A stretch of 64,000 bases of DNA, taken from JAGWBD01 sp965220615. GTDB taxonomy: Bacteria; Chloroflexota; Anaerolineae; Aggregatilineales; Phototrophicaceae. Location: NCBI GenBank assembly GCA_965220615.1, contig CBDCQL010000002.1, forward strand, positions 2,108,001 to 2,172,000, given 5' to 3'. The position numbers and the translations under genes are program-made. The stretch's first letter is position 1. Every line of letters starts with the position of its first letter. Below, one piece after another: positions 16,181 to 25,200 of this stretch. Below the pieces are notes generated by a model. The model made no database searches and was not told the origin of the DNA. It was given only the letters and a program-made list of their open reading frames with translations.

Positions 16181-18934
16181 ATGTCCACCAGGCCCGAGTG
16201 CTTCGCCGAGGTCGCCCTCAACCTGCCCCTGCCGGGCACCTTCACCTGGCACGTCCCCGAAGCCCTGCAGAACCAGGTCCAGCCCGGCCAGTTGCTGCGG
16301 GTGCGCTTCGGCACGGGCCTGCAACCCGGCATCCTGGTTCGCCTCAATGACCGCAGCGAGATCGCGCAGACGAAGCCGCTGGAAGCCCTGCTTGATCCCG
16401 AGCCCTTCCTGAACGCGCAGCAGATCAAACTGGCGCTCTGGATCAGCCGACGCTTCCGCATGCCCCCCGGCCCCTGCCTGTGGCTCTTCCTGCCCCCCGG
16501 CCTGGGCAGCCGCCGCGGCCTGCGTGTTTCCTTGATCGAGGGCGCGCAGGTCAGAGACGCCACAGAACTGGACTCCCTGGCCAGGCGTGTGCTCGACCTG
16601 CTGGGTCGGCGCGGCCCGCTGACCAACACGCAGATCGGCAGCGCCCTGCCAAAGACTGACTGGCGTGAATCACTGCGCAGCCTGGAGGCTGCCGGCCTCT
16701 TGCGCAGCGAACCGACCCTGTTGCCGCCGGCGCGTCCAAGACAGTTGCGCACGGCTACCCTGGCCATCCCCCGCGACAGCATCGACGCTCGCCGCCACCT
16801 GATCGGACGCCGCTCGCGGCGCGCGGACCTGCTGCAATGCGTGGCGGAAGCGGGTCCCAGGGGCCTGCCGCTGCAGGAGACCCTGACACGCTCCGCCACG
16901 GACCGCGCGACCCTGCGGCGGGCGGAACGCGGGGGCTTGCTGCGCCGCGTTAACTCAGGCGACGACGCACGACTGGTCTCCGCCGTCCCGCCCGGCGAAC
17001 TGGACGCGACCCTGCTCACCCTGCGCCAGGCGGAGCGACCGCTGCGCGTTCTGAAGGTGCTGGCCGGGGCGGACGCGCCCGTGGCGACCCGCCAGTTGCA
17101 GCGGGAGACCGGTATAACGCTCGCCGGTCTGCGTCGCCTGGAGGACGCCGGCCTGATTCACCTCGGCAGCGCCGAGGGCTGGTTCAACGCCCGCGTGGCG
17201 GGGGACTACGTGCCGGAGGAAGCGCCGCCGCTGACGCCAGGGCAGCTGGCCGTCTGGCGGGAAATCGAGACAGAGGCAGAGCGATGGCCGCAGGTCCGGG
17301 AGGCGGGACAGCGCCGCTTTCTGCTCTTCGGCGTCACCGGCAGTGGCAAGACCGAAATTTACCTGCGCGCCATCGAACGGGTTCTGCAACAGGGCCGCCA
17401 GGCGCTCTTTCTGGTGCCGGAAATCGCGCTCACCGCGCAGACCCTGCGTCGCGTCACGGCCCGTTTCCCGGGTCAGGTCGCCGTGGCGCACAGCGGCCTC
17501 GGCGACGGCGAACGCCACCACATCTGGCGCCAGGCGCGCGCGGGCGAGATTCAGGTGGTGGTCGGCACCCGTTCGGCGCTGTTCACGTCCCTGCCGGACG
17601 TCGGCCTCGTCATTCTCGACGAGGAACACGACTCCAGCTACCGCCAGGGTCCGGACGCCGCCATTCCTTATTACCACGCGCGCAGCGTGGCCGAAGCAAT
17701 GATGCAAGACAACGACGGCATCCTCTTGCTGGGCAGCGCCACGCCGGAGGTCGAGACCTTTCATCGCGCGCAACGCGGCGACCTGCGTCTGCTGGAGTTG
17801 CCGCAACGCATCATGGGCCACCGCCGCCGCATCCGACAGTTGACCGAGGCGAGCAAGCTGGAATCGCGCTATGTGCCGGCGCCCGCCGGTCTGGCGCTGA
17901 TGGTCGACCTGGCGCCGGTGAGGCTGGTCGACATGCGCAGCGAACTGCGCAGCGGCAACACCAGCATCTTCAGCCGCGCCCTGCAGGCAGGCCTGCGCGA
18001 CGTGTTGGCCAACCGGCAACAGGCCCTGCTCTTTCTCAACCGGCGCGGCGCCAACACCTGGGTCTTCTGCCGCGATTGCGGCCACGTAGAGCGCTGCCCG
18101 AATTGCGACAACTCCCTCACCTGGCATCGTCACGACGGCCGCCTGCGTTGTCATCTCTGCAACTTTGAGCGCGCGCCGCCACGCACTTGCCCGGACTGCC
18201 ACTCGCGCCGTATTCGCTACTTCGGCGCCGGTACCCAGCAGGTCGAGCAGGAATTGCAGCGGCTCTTCCCGCGCGCCCGCGTTTTGCGCTGGGACGCTGA
18301 CAGCGCCCGCAGCCCCGTCGCCCATGACCGCCTGCTGCAGCGCTTCAGCGACCACGAGGCGGACGTTCTGGTGGGCACGCAGATGATCGCCCGCGGCCTG
18401 GACCTGCCCATGGTGACCCTGGCGGGCATGGTCAACGCCGACCACGGCCTCAACCTGCCGGACTTCCGCGCCGGCGAGCGCAGCTTTCAGTTGCTGACCC
18501 AGACGGCCGGCCGCGCCGGGCGCGGGCTGGCGGGCGGGCGCGCCATTCTGCAGACCTACCAGCCGGAGCATTACGCCATCCAGACGGCCGTCGACCAGGA
18601 CTACCGCGCCTTCCACGAACAGGAGATCGCCTGGCGCCGCTCTTTGGGGCATCCGCCCTTCCGGCGTCTGGCGCGCATTCTCATCCAGCGTGAAAGCGAG
18701 GTCCGCGCCGAACAGGAGGCCCGCCAGGCGGCAGAACAGTTGCGTCAGATCATTGAAACGAAGGACCTGAGCGGCAGCGAACTGATCGGGCCCGCGCCCT
18801 GCTTTTTCACACGCATTCGCCGCCAGTATCGCTGGCACCTGCTGCTGCGCAGTCCCGACCCGGGCCTTGCGCTGGACGCACTGCAGCCAGGCCGCGACTG
18901 GATCATCGACCTCGACCCGCTCGACCTGCTGTAG
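16181..18934 (+). CDS. priA: Primosomal protein N' (replication restart helicase PriA)
   Basis: The protein is 917 residues, longer than typical PriA (about 730). The extra length sits in an N-terminal half that contains winged-helix-like repeats (for example GRRGPLTNTQIGSALP). The helicase core has Walker A GVTGSGKTEIY near residue 385 and DEEHD. A zinc-binding insert between the helicase lobes has the paired CxxC series (CRDCG, CPNC, CHLC, CPDC). PriA reloads the replisome at stalled forks. An extended -10 (TGT-TATACT ending at 16153) lies upstream. Confidence 0.93.
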   Translation: MSTRPECFAEVALNLPLPGTFTWHVPEALQNQVQPGQLLRVRFGTGLQPGILVRLNDRSEIAQTKPLEALLDPEPFLNAQQIKLALWISRRFRMPPGPCLWLFLPPGLGSRRGLRVSLIEGAQVRDATELDSLARRVLDLLGRRGPLTNTQIGSALPKTDWRESLRSLEAAGLLRSEPTLLPPARPRQLRTATLAIPRDSIDARRHLIGRRSRRADLLQCVAEAGPRGLPLQETLTRSATDRATLRRAERGGLLRRVNSGDDARLVSAVPPGELDATLLTLRQAERPLRVLKVLAGADAPVATRQLQRETGITLAGLRRLEDAGLIHLGSAEGWFNARVAGDYVPEEAPPLTPGQLAVWREIETEAERWPQVREAGQRRFLLFGVTGSGKTEIYLRAIERVLQQGRQALFLVPEIALTAQTLRRVTARFPGQVAVAHSGLGDGERHHIWRQARAGEIQVVVGTRSALFTSLPDVGLVILDEEHDSSYRQGPDAAIPYYHARSVAEAMMQDNDGILLLGSATPEVETFHRAQRGDLRLLELPQRIMGHRRRIRQLTEASKLESRYVPAPAGLALMVDLAPVRLVDMRSELRSGNTSIFSRALQAGLRDVLANRQQALLFLNRRGANTWVFCRDCGHVERCPNCDNSLTWHRHDGRLRCHLCNFERAPPRTCPDCHSRRIRYFGAGTQQVEQELQRLFPRARVLRWDADSARSPVAHDRLLQRFSDHEADVLVGTQMIARGLDLPMVTLAGMVNADHGLNLPDFRAGERSFQLLTQTAGRAGRGLAGGRAILQTYQPEHYAIQTAVDQDYRAFHEQEIAWRRSLGHPPFRRLARILIQRESEVRAEQEARQAAEQLRQIIETKDLSGSELIGPAPCFFTRIRRQYRWHLLLRSPDPGLALDALQPGRDWIIDLDPLDLL

Positions 18935-19030
18935 TTCCTGGCCACTGCTGCGCCCTGTCGCTATGATGAAGGTATTGGCGCGCCGTCGCACGCTGCGTCC
19001 GGCGCTCCGCAGCGGTGTGGGAGACCTGTC

Positions 19031-19858
19031 ATGGCGGAAAACGGAAGACGTTTGTCGGTATCCACCTGGAGCCTCCACCGGCAACTCGGGCCCAGTTGGT
19101 GGGACAGCCCGGGGAAGCCCGAGAAGACATACAGCGAACCCTGGGGCCCCGGCGTACTGACCCTGCTGGAGTTGCCCGCGCGCCTGGCCGGCTTTGGCAT
19201 TCACACCCTGGAGATTTGCCACTTTCACCTGTCGCAGCTGGATGACGCCTACCTCGAACGGGTGCGCGCGGCGCATGAAGAGGCCGGCGTGTCGATCTTC
19301 TCGCTGCTCATCGACGACGGCGACATCAGCAGCCCGCAACATCAGGCGCGCGACCTGGCCTGGATTGAAGGCTGGCTGGCGGTCGCCGGCAAACTGGGCG
19401 CCGACTGCGCGCGCGTCATCGGCGGCAAGACCCTCGACGACGGCGCCGTCGCCCGCAGTCGCGATGCCCTCGCCTCCCTCGCCGACGTGGCGGCGCGGCA
19501 CAACGTGGGTCTGATGACCGAAAACTGGTTCGACATCACCGGCACACCCGACCGGGTCTGTGAACTGCTGGAACCCCTGCGTGACCAGGTGAGCCTTTGC
19601 GTCGACTTTGGAAACTGGAAGGGCGCGCACAAGTACGACGATTTCGCCCAGGTCATGCCCTACGCCGGCTCCACCCACGCCAAGTGCAGCTTCACTTCAC
19701 CGCTGCAGCCCGACGCCGCTGACTACAAACGCTGCCTGCAGGTCTGCGACGAGGGCGGCTTCTCCGGCCCCTACACCCTGATCTATGACGGGCCCGACGA
19801 TGACGAATGGGCCGGCCTGCAAATCGAGGCCGACATGGTGCAGCCCTGGCTGGGCTGA
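19031..19858 (+). CDS. Sugar phosphate isomerase/epimerase family protein (TIM barrel)
   Basis: The 275-residue protein fits the AP-endonuclease-family-2 / xylose-isomerase-like barrel. It has STWSLH at the first strand, a LEICHFH strand, MTENWFD and CVDFGNWKG metal-site segments and a closing GPYTLIYDG. These positions supply Glu, Asp and His ligands in the family. The substrate is unknown; inositol and hydroxypyruvate isomerases are relatives. A TATGAT -10 lies at 18962-18967 and GGGAG precedes the start. Confidence 0.8.
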   Translation: MAENGRRLSVSTWSLHRQLGPSWWDSPGKPEKTYSEPWGPGVLTLLELPARLAGFGIHTLEICHFHLSQLDDAYLERVRAAHEEAGVSIFSLLIDDGDISSPQHQARDLAWIEGWLAVAGKLGADCARVIGGKTLDDGAVARSRDALASLADVAARHNVGLMTENWFDITGTPDRVCELLEPLRDQVSLCVDFGNWKGAHKYDDFAQVMPYAGSTHAKCSFTSPLQPDAADYKRCLQVCDEGGFSGPYTLIYDGPDDDEWAGLQIEADMVQPWLG

Positions 19859-19877
19859 CTGTCAGTTCAAGTTCGCC

Positions 19878-20348
19878 TTAACCTCTGGTCCTGAAGGGGT
19901 TTAGGAAAGTTACGCCCAGTCGACTGAAGTCCTTCTCGTTTCTCGTGACGACGGTCATCCCGTGGTTGATGGCGATCATCCCGATGAGAAAGTCGAAGTA
20001 GAGTCGCTTCGGGATGTTTCCTGTGTTGCCAACGAGAATCCGGGCCATCGCTTCGGTCAAGACAACCGGTTCTCCCCTGGGCAGTTCCAGCCATCGGTAT
20101 TGATGTCTGGTCTCTTCAACCCATTGCCGCTGTTTGGTCCGGTTTTCCCCGGCGCTTTCGTTGACTCCCTTTTGCAACTCTTCATAGACTGGCGGAGTCA
20201 GATACAAACTGTCCGCTGGCACTGAATCAAACCACCGGACGACACTGCTGTCCGGTGGCGTCCTGCCTCTTTCTATGACGACGTTGGTGTCGAGGACGTA
20301 GCCCGTCTCAGTCGCGATCAAAGGGGTACGGGATGGAGCCGGGCTCAT
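19878..20348 (-). CDS. vapC: PIN-domain toxin (VapC-type)
   Basis: The 156-residue PIN domain starts with the VLDTNVVIE strand carrying the first catalytic Asp and keeps the later acidic residues (YEELQKG, LYFDFLIG, TRNEKDF). PIN toxins are Mg-dependent RNases that usually cut tRNA or rRNA. I start at ATG 20348; TTG 20363 is the alternative. The gene overlaps the upstream small gene by about 41 bases, typical of antitoxin-toxin operons. Composition is less GC-rich than flanking genes. Confidence 0.8.
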   Translation of the reverse strand: MSPAPSRTPLIATETGYVLDTNVVIERGRTPPDSSVVRWFDSVPADSLYLTPPVYEELQKGVNESAGENRTKQRQWVEETRHQYRWLELPRGEPVVLTEAMARILVGNTGNIPKRLYFDFLIGMIAINHGMTVVTRNEKDFSRLGVTFLNPFRTRG

Positions 20349-20493
20349 TCCGCTTTTTCTCAATGTTTCTGGCCAGTTCGTCCATCAATTCGTTGTCCAG
20401 CGTCGGCCAGGGCGAAGTGTTCTTACCGTCCTGTGCACCCGGTTTGGTACGGTCAGGTTTGCGGGTCTTGGCAACCTTCTTTTTGGCTTCCAT
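20308..20493 (-). CDS. Putative antitoxin partner of the PIN toxin
   Basis: The 61-residue protein has a Lys/Arg-rich N-terminus (MEAKKKVAKTRKPD) and a C-terminal acidic/aromatic segment (LDNELMDELARN, ending YPFDRD). It starts at ATG 20493 with AAGGA seven bases upstream. Order (small gene first), overlap and strand match type II modules. I do not recognise a VapB, Phd or RelB fold; the basic N-terminus could bind DNA. An upstream in-frame extension to 20556 lacks a good ribosome-binding site. Confidence 0.6.
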   Translation of the reverse strand: MEAKKKVAKTRKPDRTKPGAQDGKNTSPWPTLDNELMDELARNIEKKRNEPGSIPYPFDRD

Positions 20494-20640
20494 TTCAATT
20501 CCTTGCCAACAGCAATGCCTTGTTTTCATGATATGCGGATTCCAGAAATGGCGCAACCGAAGAAAGTCGTTTGAAATTGTGACAAGCCTCTGGCTGATTA
20601 CCCCGCCCGTCCTGGGGCCGCATTGACAGCCGGTTGAATC

Positions 20641-20800
20641 TCTGCGAGACTGACGACAGTCTCAGGTAGACAGCGGGCGCGGCGACCGGCCGGGCCCGCG
20701 GCAACCTCCGAAGCGTCGGGAAGGTGCCATCAGCGGCGGGCCTGCCCGGCTGATGCGCATTGGCAACTCAAGGCTCCCGCCGCGCCGGGGGTCGATTTTT
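20641..20800 (+). promoter_or_regulatory. Structured RNA element resembling a SAM-I/SAM-IV riboswitch core, with terminal terminator hairpin
   Basis: Four consecutive hairpins can be drawn. H1 is GAGACT/AGTCTC (20646-20663). H2 is GCGGGC-CGGC/GCCG-GCCCGC (20673-20699). H3 is CCT-CCGA/TCGG-AGG (20705-20724). H4 is CATCAGC/GCTGATG (20728-20755). H3 is flanked by GGCAACC and GGTGCC, the conserved J2/3 and P3 core of SAM-I/SAM-IV riboswitches. A GGCTCCCG/CGGGGGTC hairpin followed by TTTTT (20772-20800) could be the expression platform. The SAM-I kink-turn sequence is absent and P1 is uncertain (TGCG 20643 with CGCA 20756), so class assignment is tentative. metH lies downstream, beyond the Fic gene. 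Confidence 0.45.
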
Positions 20801-20817
20801 CTGTGGAGACAGGCAAG

Positions 20818-21936
20818 ATGGCTCCGGTGCACTACCATCAGGGCGGGTTCCCGCCCACTGAACGACTCGACTGGCAGCGTTTGGCTCCAGCACTTTCGTC
20901 TGCGTCACTGGCTTTGGGACGCTTTGCGAATTCTCTTGCAGATGTGCCAAACAGCAGTGTGTTGTTATCCATCATGACTCGCCAGGAGGCAGTGTCTTCT
21001 TCCCGAATCGAGGGTACACAGGCGAGCATGGTAGAGGTCATGCGGTACGAAGTGGGACAGGAGCCATCGTCGAGACGTCAAGTAGATGACATTCAGGAAG
21101 TGATCAATTATCAGAAGGCTTTGTATCAAGCACGAGAACTGCTTGAACAGCAAAAACTATCGCACAATGTCATTCTTGATGTTCATCAAACGTTGCTCAG
21201 TGGTGCGCGTGGCCGTGACAAGAACCCCGGGGCATTTCGTGCAATCGACAATTTCATAGGGAAACCTGGCAGTACAATTTTAGACGCCAGATATGTACCT
21301 GTACCCTTTTCCAGAATGTATGATGCACTGGACACTTGGCTGTCCTACACTTTGTCTGACCCTTCAATTCCCCTGATTAAGGTTGCTCTGCTGCACGCCG
21401 AGTTTGAAGCCATTCATCCATTTAGCGACGGCAATGGGAGGCTCGGACGGATTCTGATACCTTTGATGATGTGGCAATACGGCCTCATACCCGAACCCCT
21501 CTTCAACGTCAGTGTCCATCTCGAGTCCATGCGGGAAGAATATATCGATCGACTGGAAGCGATTTCAAGTGACGATGACTGGACAGGCTGGTGTGAATTC
21601 TTCCTGCGAGCGATAGAGACACAGGCAACCATGGACTTAAGAATCATGCGGTTGGTCTGGGCTCTGTATAACAACATGAAGCTCAGGATTACGGAGGTTG
21701 GCAGATCCAAGTACGGTATTCACATCCTGGACGGCATATTCAGCCGTCCGATTTTTACAACTTCGAGCATAGTCGTGGAAACTGGTGTGCCTGTTCGTGC
21801 TGCAAGGCGCATTCTCGGCAGGCTTAGAGACCATGAAATCCTTGCTGAAGTGAAACCAGGCGCTGGACAAATTCCGTCCGTTTTCCTGTTCACGGAGCTT
21901 CTGGATATAGCAGAAGGCAGGTCCGAAATTGACTGA
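20818..21936 (+). CDS. Fic-domain protein (AMPylase/phosphoryl-transfer enzyme), self-inhibited type
   Basis: The 372-residue protein has a full Fic motif HPFSDGNGRLGR near residue 200 (catalytic His, nucleotide-binding GNGR). An N-terminal inhibitory motif SSRIEG near residue 62 fits (S/T)xxxE(G/N), the element that blocks ATP in self-regulated Fic proteins. The C-terminal 100 residues look like a winged helix. I prefer ATG 20818 (GGAG nine bases upstream) over GTG 20803. The gene is clearly AT-richer than its neighbours, suggesting transfer. It sits between the structured RNA and the palindrome array upstream of metH. The target protein is unknown. Confidence 0.88.
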   Translation: MAPVHYHQGGFPPTERLDWQRLAPALSSASLALGRFANSLADVPNSSVLLSIMTRQEAVSSSRIEGTQASMVEVMRYEVGQEPSSRRQVDDIQEVINYQKALYQARELLEQQKLSHNVILDVHQTLLSGARGRDKNPGAFRAIDNFIGKPGSTILDARYVPVPFSRMYDALDTWLSYTLSDPSIPLIKVALLHAEFEAIHPFSDGNGRLGRILIPLMMWQYGLIPEPLFNVSVHLESMREEYIDRLEAISSDDDWTGWCEFFLRAIETQATMDLRIMRLVWALYNNMKLRITEVGRSKYGIHILDGIFSRPIFTTSSIVVETGVPVRAARRILGRLRDHEILAEVKPGAGQIPSVFLFTELLDIAEGRSEID

Positions 21937-21985
21937 TAGTTGGTCGCTTTAGATGAGTAACCGGTCAACCGGTCATCGTTTGGCA

Positions 21986-22173
21986 TTTTTGTCCGTCAAA
22001 CAGATTTGTCGGACACTTTTGTCCCACAAATCCATTTGTCGGACAGATCTAGTCGTTTTTGTCCGTCAAACAGATTTGTCGGACACTTTTGTCCCACAAA
22101 TCCATTTGTCGGACAGATTTGGATGATTTTGTCGCACTAACAGTTTTGCGCGACACCTTTGTCGCACAAATCT
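21986..22173 (+). repeat. Array of 24-bp imperfect palindromes in 70-bp tandem units
   Basis: A 63-bp unit at 21986-22048 recurs almost identically at 22056-22118, and a degenerate third copy starts at 22126. Each unit holds two palindromes of form GTCCnnCAAA...TTTGnnGGAC. Palindromes start at 21991, 22021, 22061, 22091 and 22131, with a half site at 22161, so spacing alternates 30, 40, 30, 40, 30. It fills most of the 279-base gap between fic and metH. It could be an operator array, an mRNA hairpin series or a mobile-element remnant. Confidence 0.85.
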
Positions 22174-22215
22174 GGTGACAGGCCTTGACAAGGACATGAC
22201 AGGCTCAGACACCCC

Positions 22216-25200
22216 ATGAACCGGGCGCAGCGAACCTTCACCAACCGGCGTTACCTGGACGCCATCGCCGACCACGTCGTCCTCTTCGACGGCGCCATGG
22301 GCACCAGCATCCAGATGCGCGAACCCGTCGCAGCCGACTACGGCGGCGAGCAGTACGAGGGCTGCGTCGACTACCTCTCCATCACTCACCCCGATATGAT
22401 CAAGGCCATCCACGAGTCCTTCCTCGCCGTCGGCTGCGAGGTCGTAGAGACCAACACCTTCCGCGGCAACCGCCTCACCCTGGGCGAATACGGCCTCGGC
22501 GAGCGCACGCTGGAGATCAACCGCGCCGCCGCCCGCCTGGCGCGCCGGGCCTGCGACAAATTCGAACAGGCCACCGGCATGCCGCGTTTCGTCGCCGGCA
22601 GCATGGGGCCCTCCGGCAAGTTGCCCGGCGGAGAAGACCCCGACCTTAGCGACATCACCTGGGGGGAACTGGCCGATCTGTTTTACGAGCAGGCCCGCGG
22701 CCTCTGCGAGGGCGGCGCCGACCTGCTGCTGCTGGAGACCAGCCAGGACATGCTGGAGGTCAAGGCGGCCATCCAGGGCGTACAGCGCTATTTCGCCGAT
22801 TCCGGTACGCGCGTTCCGCTGCAGGTACAGGTCACCCTCGATACCAGCGGCCGCATGCTCTTCGGCACAGACATCGACAGTGCCATGACCACCCTGGAGG
22901 CGCTGCCGGTCGACGTCATCGGGCTCAACTGCTCCACCGGGCCCGAATACATGCGCGCGCCCGTGCAGCATTTGCTCGAGAACAGCCGGCTGCCGCTCAG
23001 CGTGCTGCCCAACGCCGGCCTGCCGGTCAACGTCGAGGGCGAGGCCGTCTACCCGATGGAGCCCGGCCCCTTCAGCGAGATGGTGGCGGACTTCGCCGCG
23101 CGCGGCGTCAACGTCATCGGCGGCTGCTGCGGCACCACCCCGGAACACATGGCGCAGCTGGTCGCTGTGGTGCACGGCGACTCCCGCGATGGCCGCCCGC
23201 TGAGCCTGCGTCCGCCGGCAGCGCGTCAGCCGCAGCACGAGGCGAAGGCCTCCAGCGCCATGACCGCCACGCCGATGGTGCAGCAGCCCGGACCAACCAT
23301 GATCGGCGAGCGCGTCAGCAGCCTGGGCAGTCGCAAGGTCAAGCAACTGTTGCTGGCCGATGACTACGACGGCGTGGTGCAGATCGCCGTCGACCAGGTA
23401 GAGCGCGGCGCCCACATGCTGGACGTTTGCGTCGCCCTGACCGAGCGCGACGACGAACTGGAGCAGATGCAACAACTGGTCAAGAAGCTGGCTCTGGCCG
23501 TGCCCGCCCCGCTGATCATCGACACCACCGAGGCCGACGTCGCCGCCGCCGCGCTGGAGCAATACCCCGGCCGCGCCATCATCAACGGCAACAATCTCGA
23601 AAACGGGCGCGAACGCGTCGACCAGGTCCTGCCCGTCGCGCGGGAACACGGCGCCGGCGTGCTCTCCATGACCATCGACGAAGAGGGCATGGCCCACGAC
23701 CGTGAGCGCAAGCTGGCCGTCGCGCAGCGCATCACGCAGATCGCCTGCGAGGACTACGGGATGAGCCCGGAAGATCTCATCTACGACACGCTCACCTTCC
23801 CGCTGACCACCGGCCAGGCGGAACTGCGCGACAGCGCCATCGAGACCATTGAGGGCCTGCGGCTCATCAAGCAGCGCATCCCCGGCGTGCTGACCGCGCT
23901 GGGCATCAGCAACGTGAGCTTTGGCGTGCGTACGGGCGCGCGCGGCGTGCTCAACAGCGTCTTCCTGTGGCATGCGGTGCAGGCCGGCCTCGACATGGCC
24001 ATCGTCAACCCGGCGCATATCACGCCCCTGGCCGAGATTCCGCCGGAGCAGCGCCAACTGGCCGAAGACCTGATTTTCAACCGCCACGAGGACGCCCTGA
24101 CGGACTTCATCCAGTTCTTCGAGCAGAACGAGGTACAGCTCGCCGGCCATGAACTGGTCGACCCCACCGCCGACATGAGCAGCGAGGGTGCCCTGCACTG
24201 GCAAATCGTGCACCGCAAGAAAGACGGGCTGGAGGCGCTGATCGACGACTGCCTGACGCGCCAGGACGCCATCGGGGTGCTCAACAACGTGTTGCTGCCG
24301 GCCATGAAGGAAGTCGGCGACAAGTTCGGCTCGGGTGAGTTGATCCTGCCCTTCGTGCTGCAGAGCGCCGAGGCCATGAAGCGCGCCGTCGCCTATCTTG
24401 AGCAGTTTATGGAACGGCTGGAGGGCGCCAGCAAGGGCACGGTCGTGCTGGCCACGGTCTACGGCGACGTGCACGATATCGGCAAGAACCTGGTCAAGAC
24501 CATCCTCGGCAACAATGGCTACACCGTGCACGACCTCGGCAAACAGGTGCCGGCCAACACCATTATCGACCAGGCCCAGGAGTTGCGAGCCGACGCCATC
24601 GGCCTGAGCGCGCTGCTGGTCAGCACCTCGAAGCAGATGCCGCTGATCGTCAACGAACTGGCGCGGCGCGACCTCGACTTTCCGGTGCTCATCGGCGGCG
24701 CAGCCATCAACCGTCGCTTCGGTCGCCGCATCCTCTTCCTTGAGGACGACGGTCAGCCCTACGCCCCGGGCGTCTTCTATTGCCGGGACGCCTTCGAGGG
24801 CCTCGAGGTCGTCGACGGCCTGGTGGACCCGCAGCGCCGCTCGGAACTTCTGACCGGGCTGCTGGCCGACGCCAGGGCTGAAAGGGAACGTCCCGCCGCC
24901 GGACGAAAGCGGGCCCGCGCCGACGGGGGCAGCACTGTGGGCGCGGCGCCGTCCATTCCCCAACCTCCATTCCATGGCGCGAAGACGATCGACTATCTGC
25001 CGCTGGAGATCGTGCTGCAGCACGTCCACCGACCCGAGCTTTTCCGCCTCTCCTGGGGCGCGAAGAACACGCGCGGCGAGGAGTGGGAAAAACTGGAGGC
25101 GGAATTCACCGCCAGGCTGGAAGCCATGAGCCGCCAGGCCCTGCGCGAGCGTTCGCTGCAGCCCCAGGCGGTCTACGGCTACTTCCCCGCCAGCAGCGAG

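Noticed and set aside
16955..19678. Long minus-strand frame opposite priA and the sugar isomerase
   Set aside because: It is a shadow of two well-supported plus-strand genes, with no recognisable domain of its own.
20641..20800. Cobalamin riboswitch upstream of fic/metH
   Set aside because: A GGGAAGGTGCC string is suggestive, but the order of conserved blocks and the B12-box CCTGCC context do not fit. The GGCAACC...GGTGCC layout fits a SAM-type core better.
21986..22173. CRISPR array
   Set aside because: The repeats are palindromic, contiguous copies, with intervals that are themselves repeated. There are no unique spacers and no cas genes.
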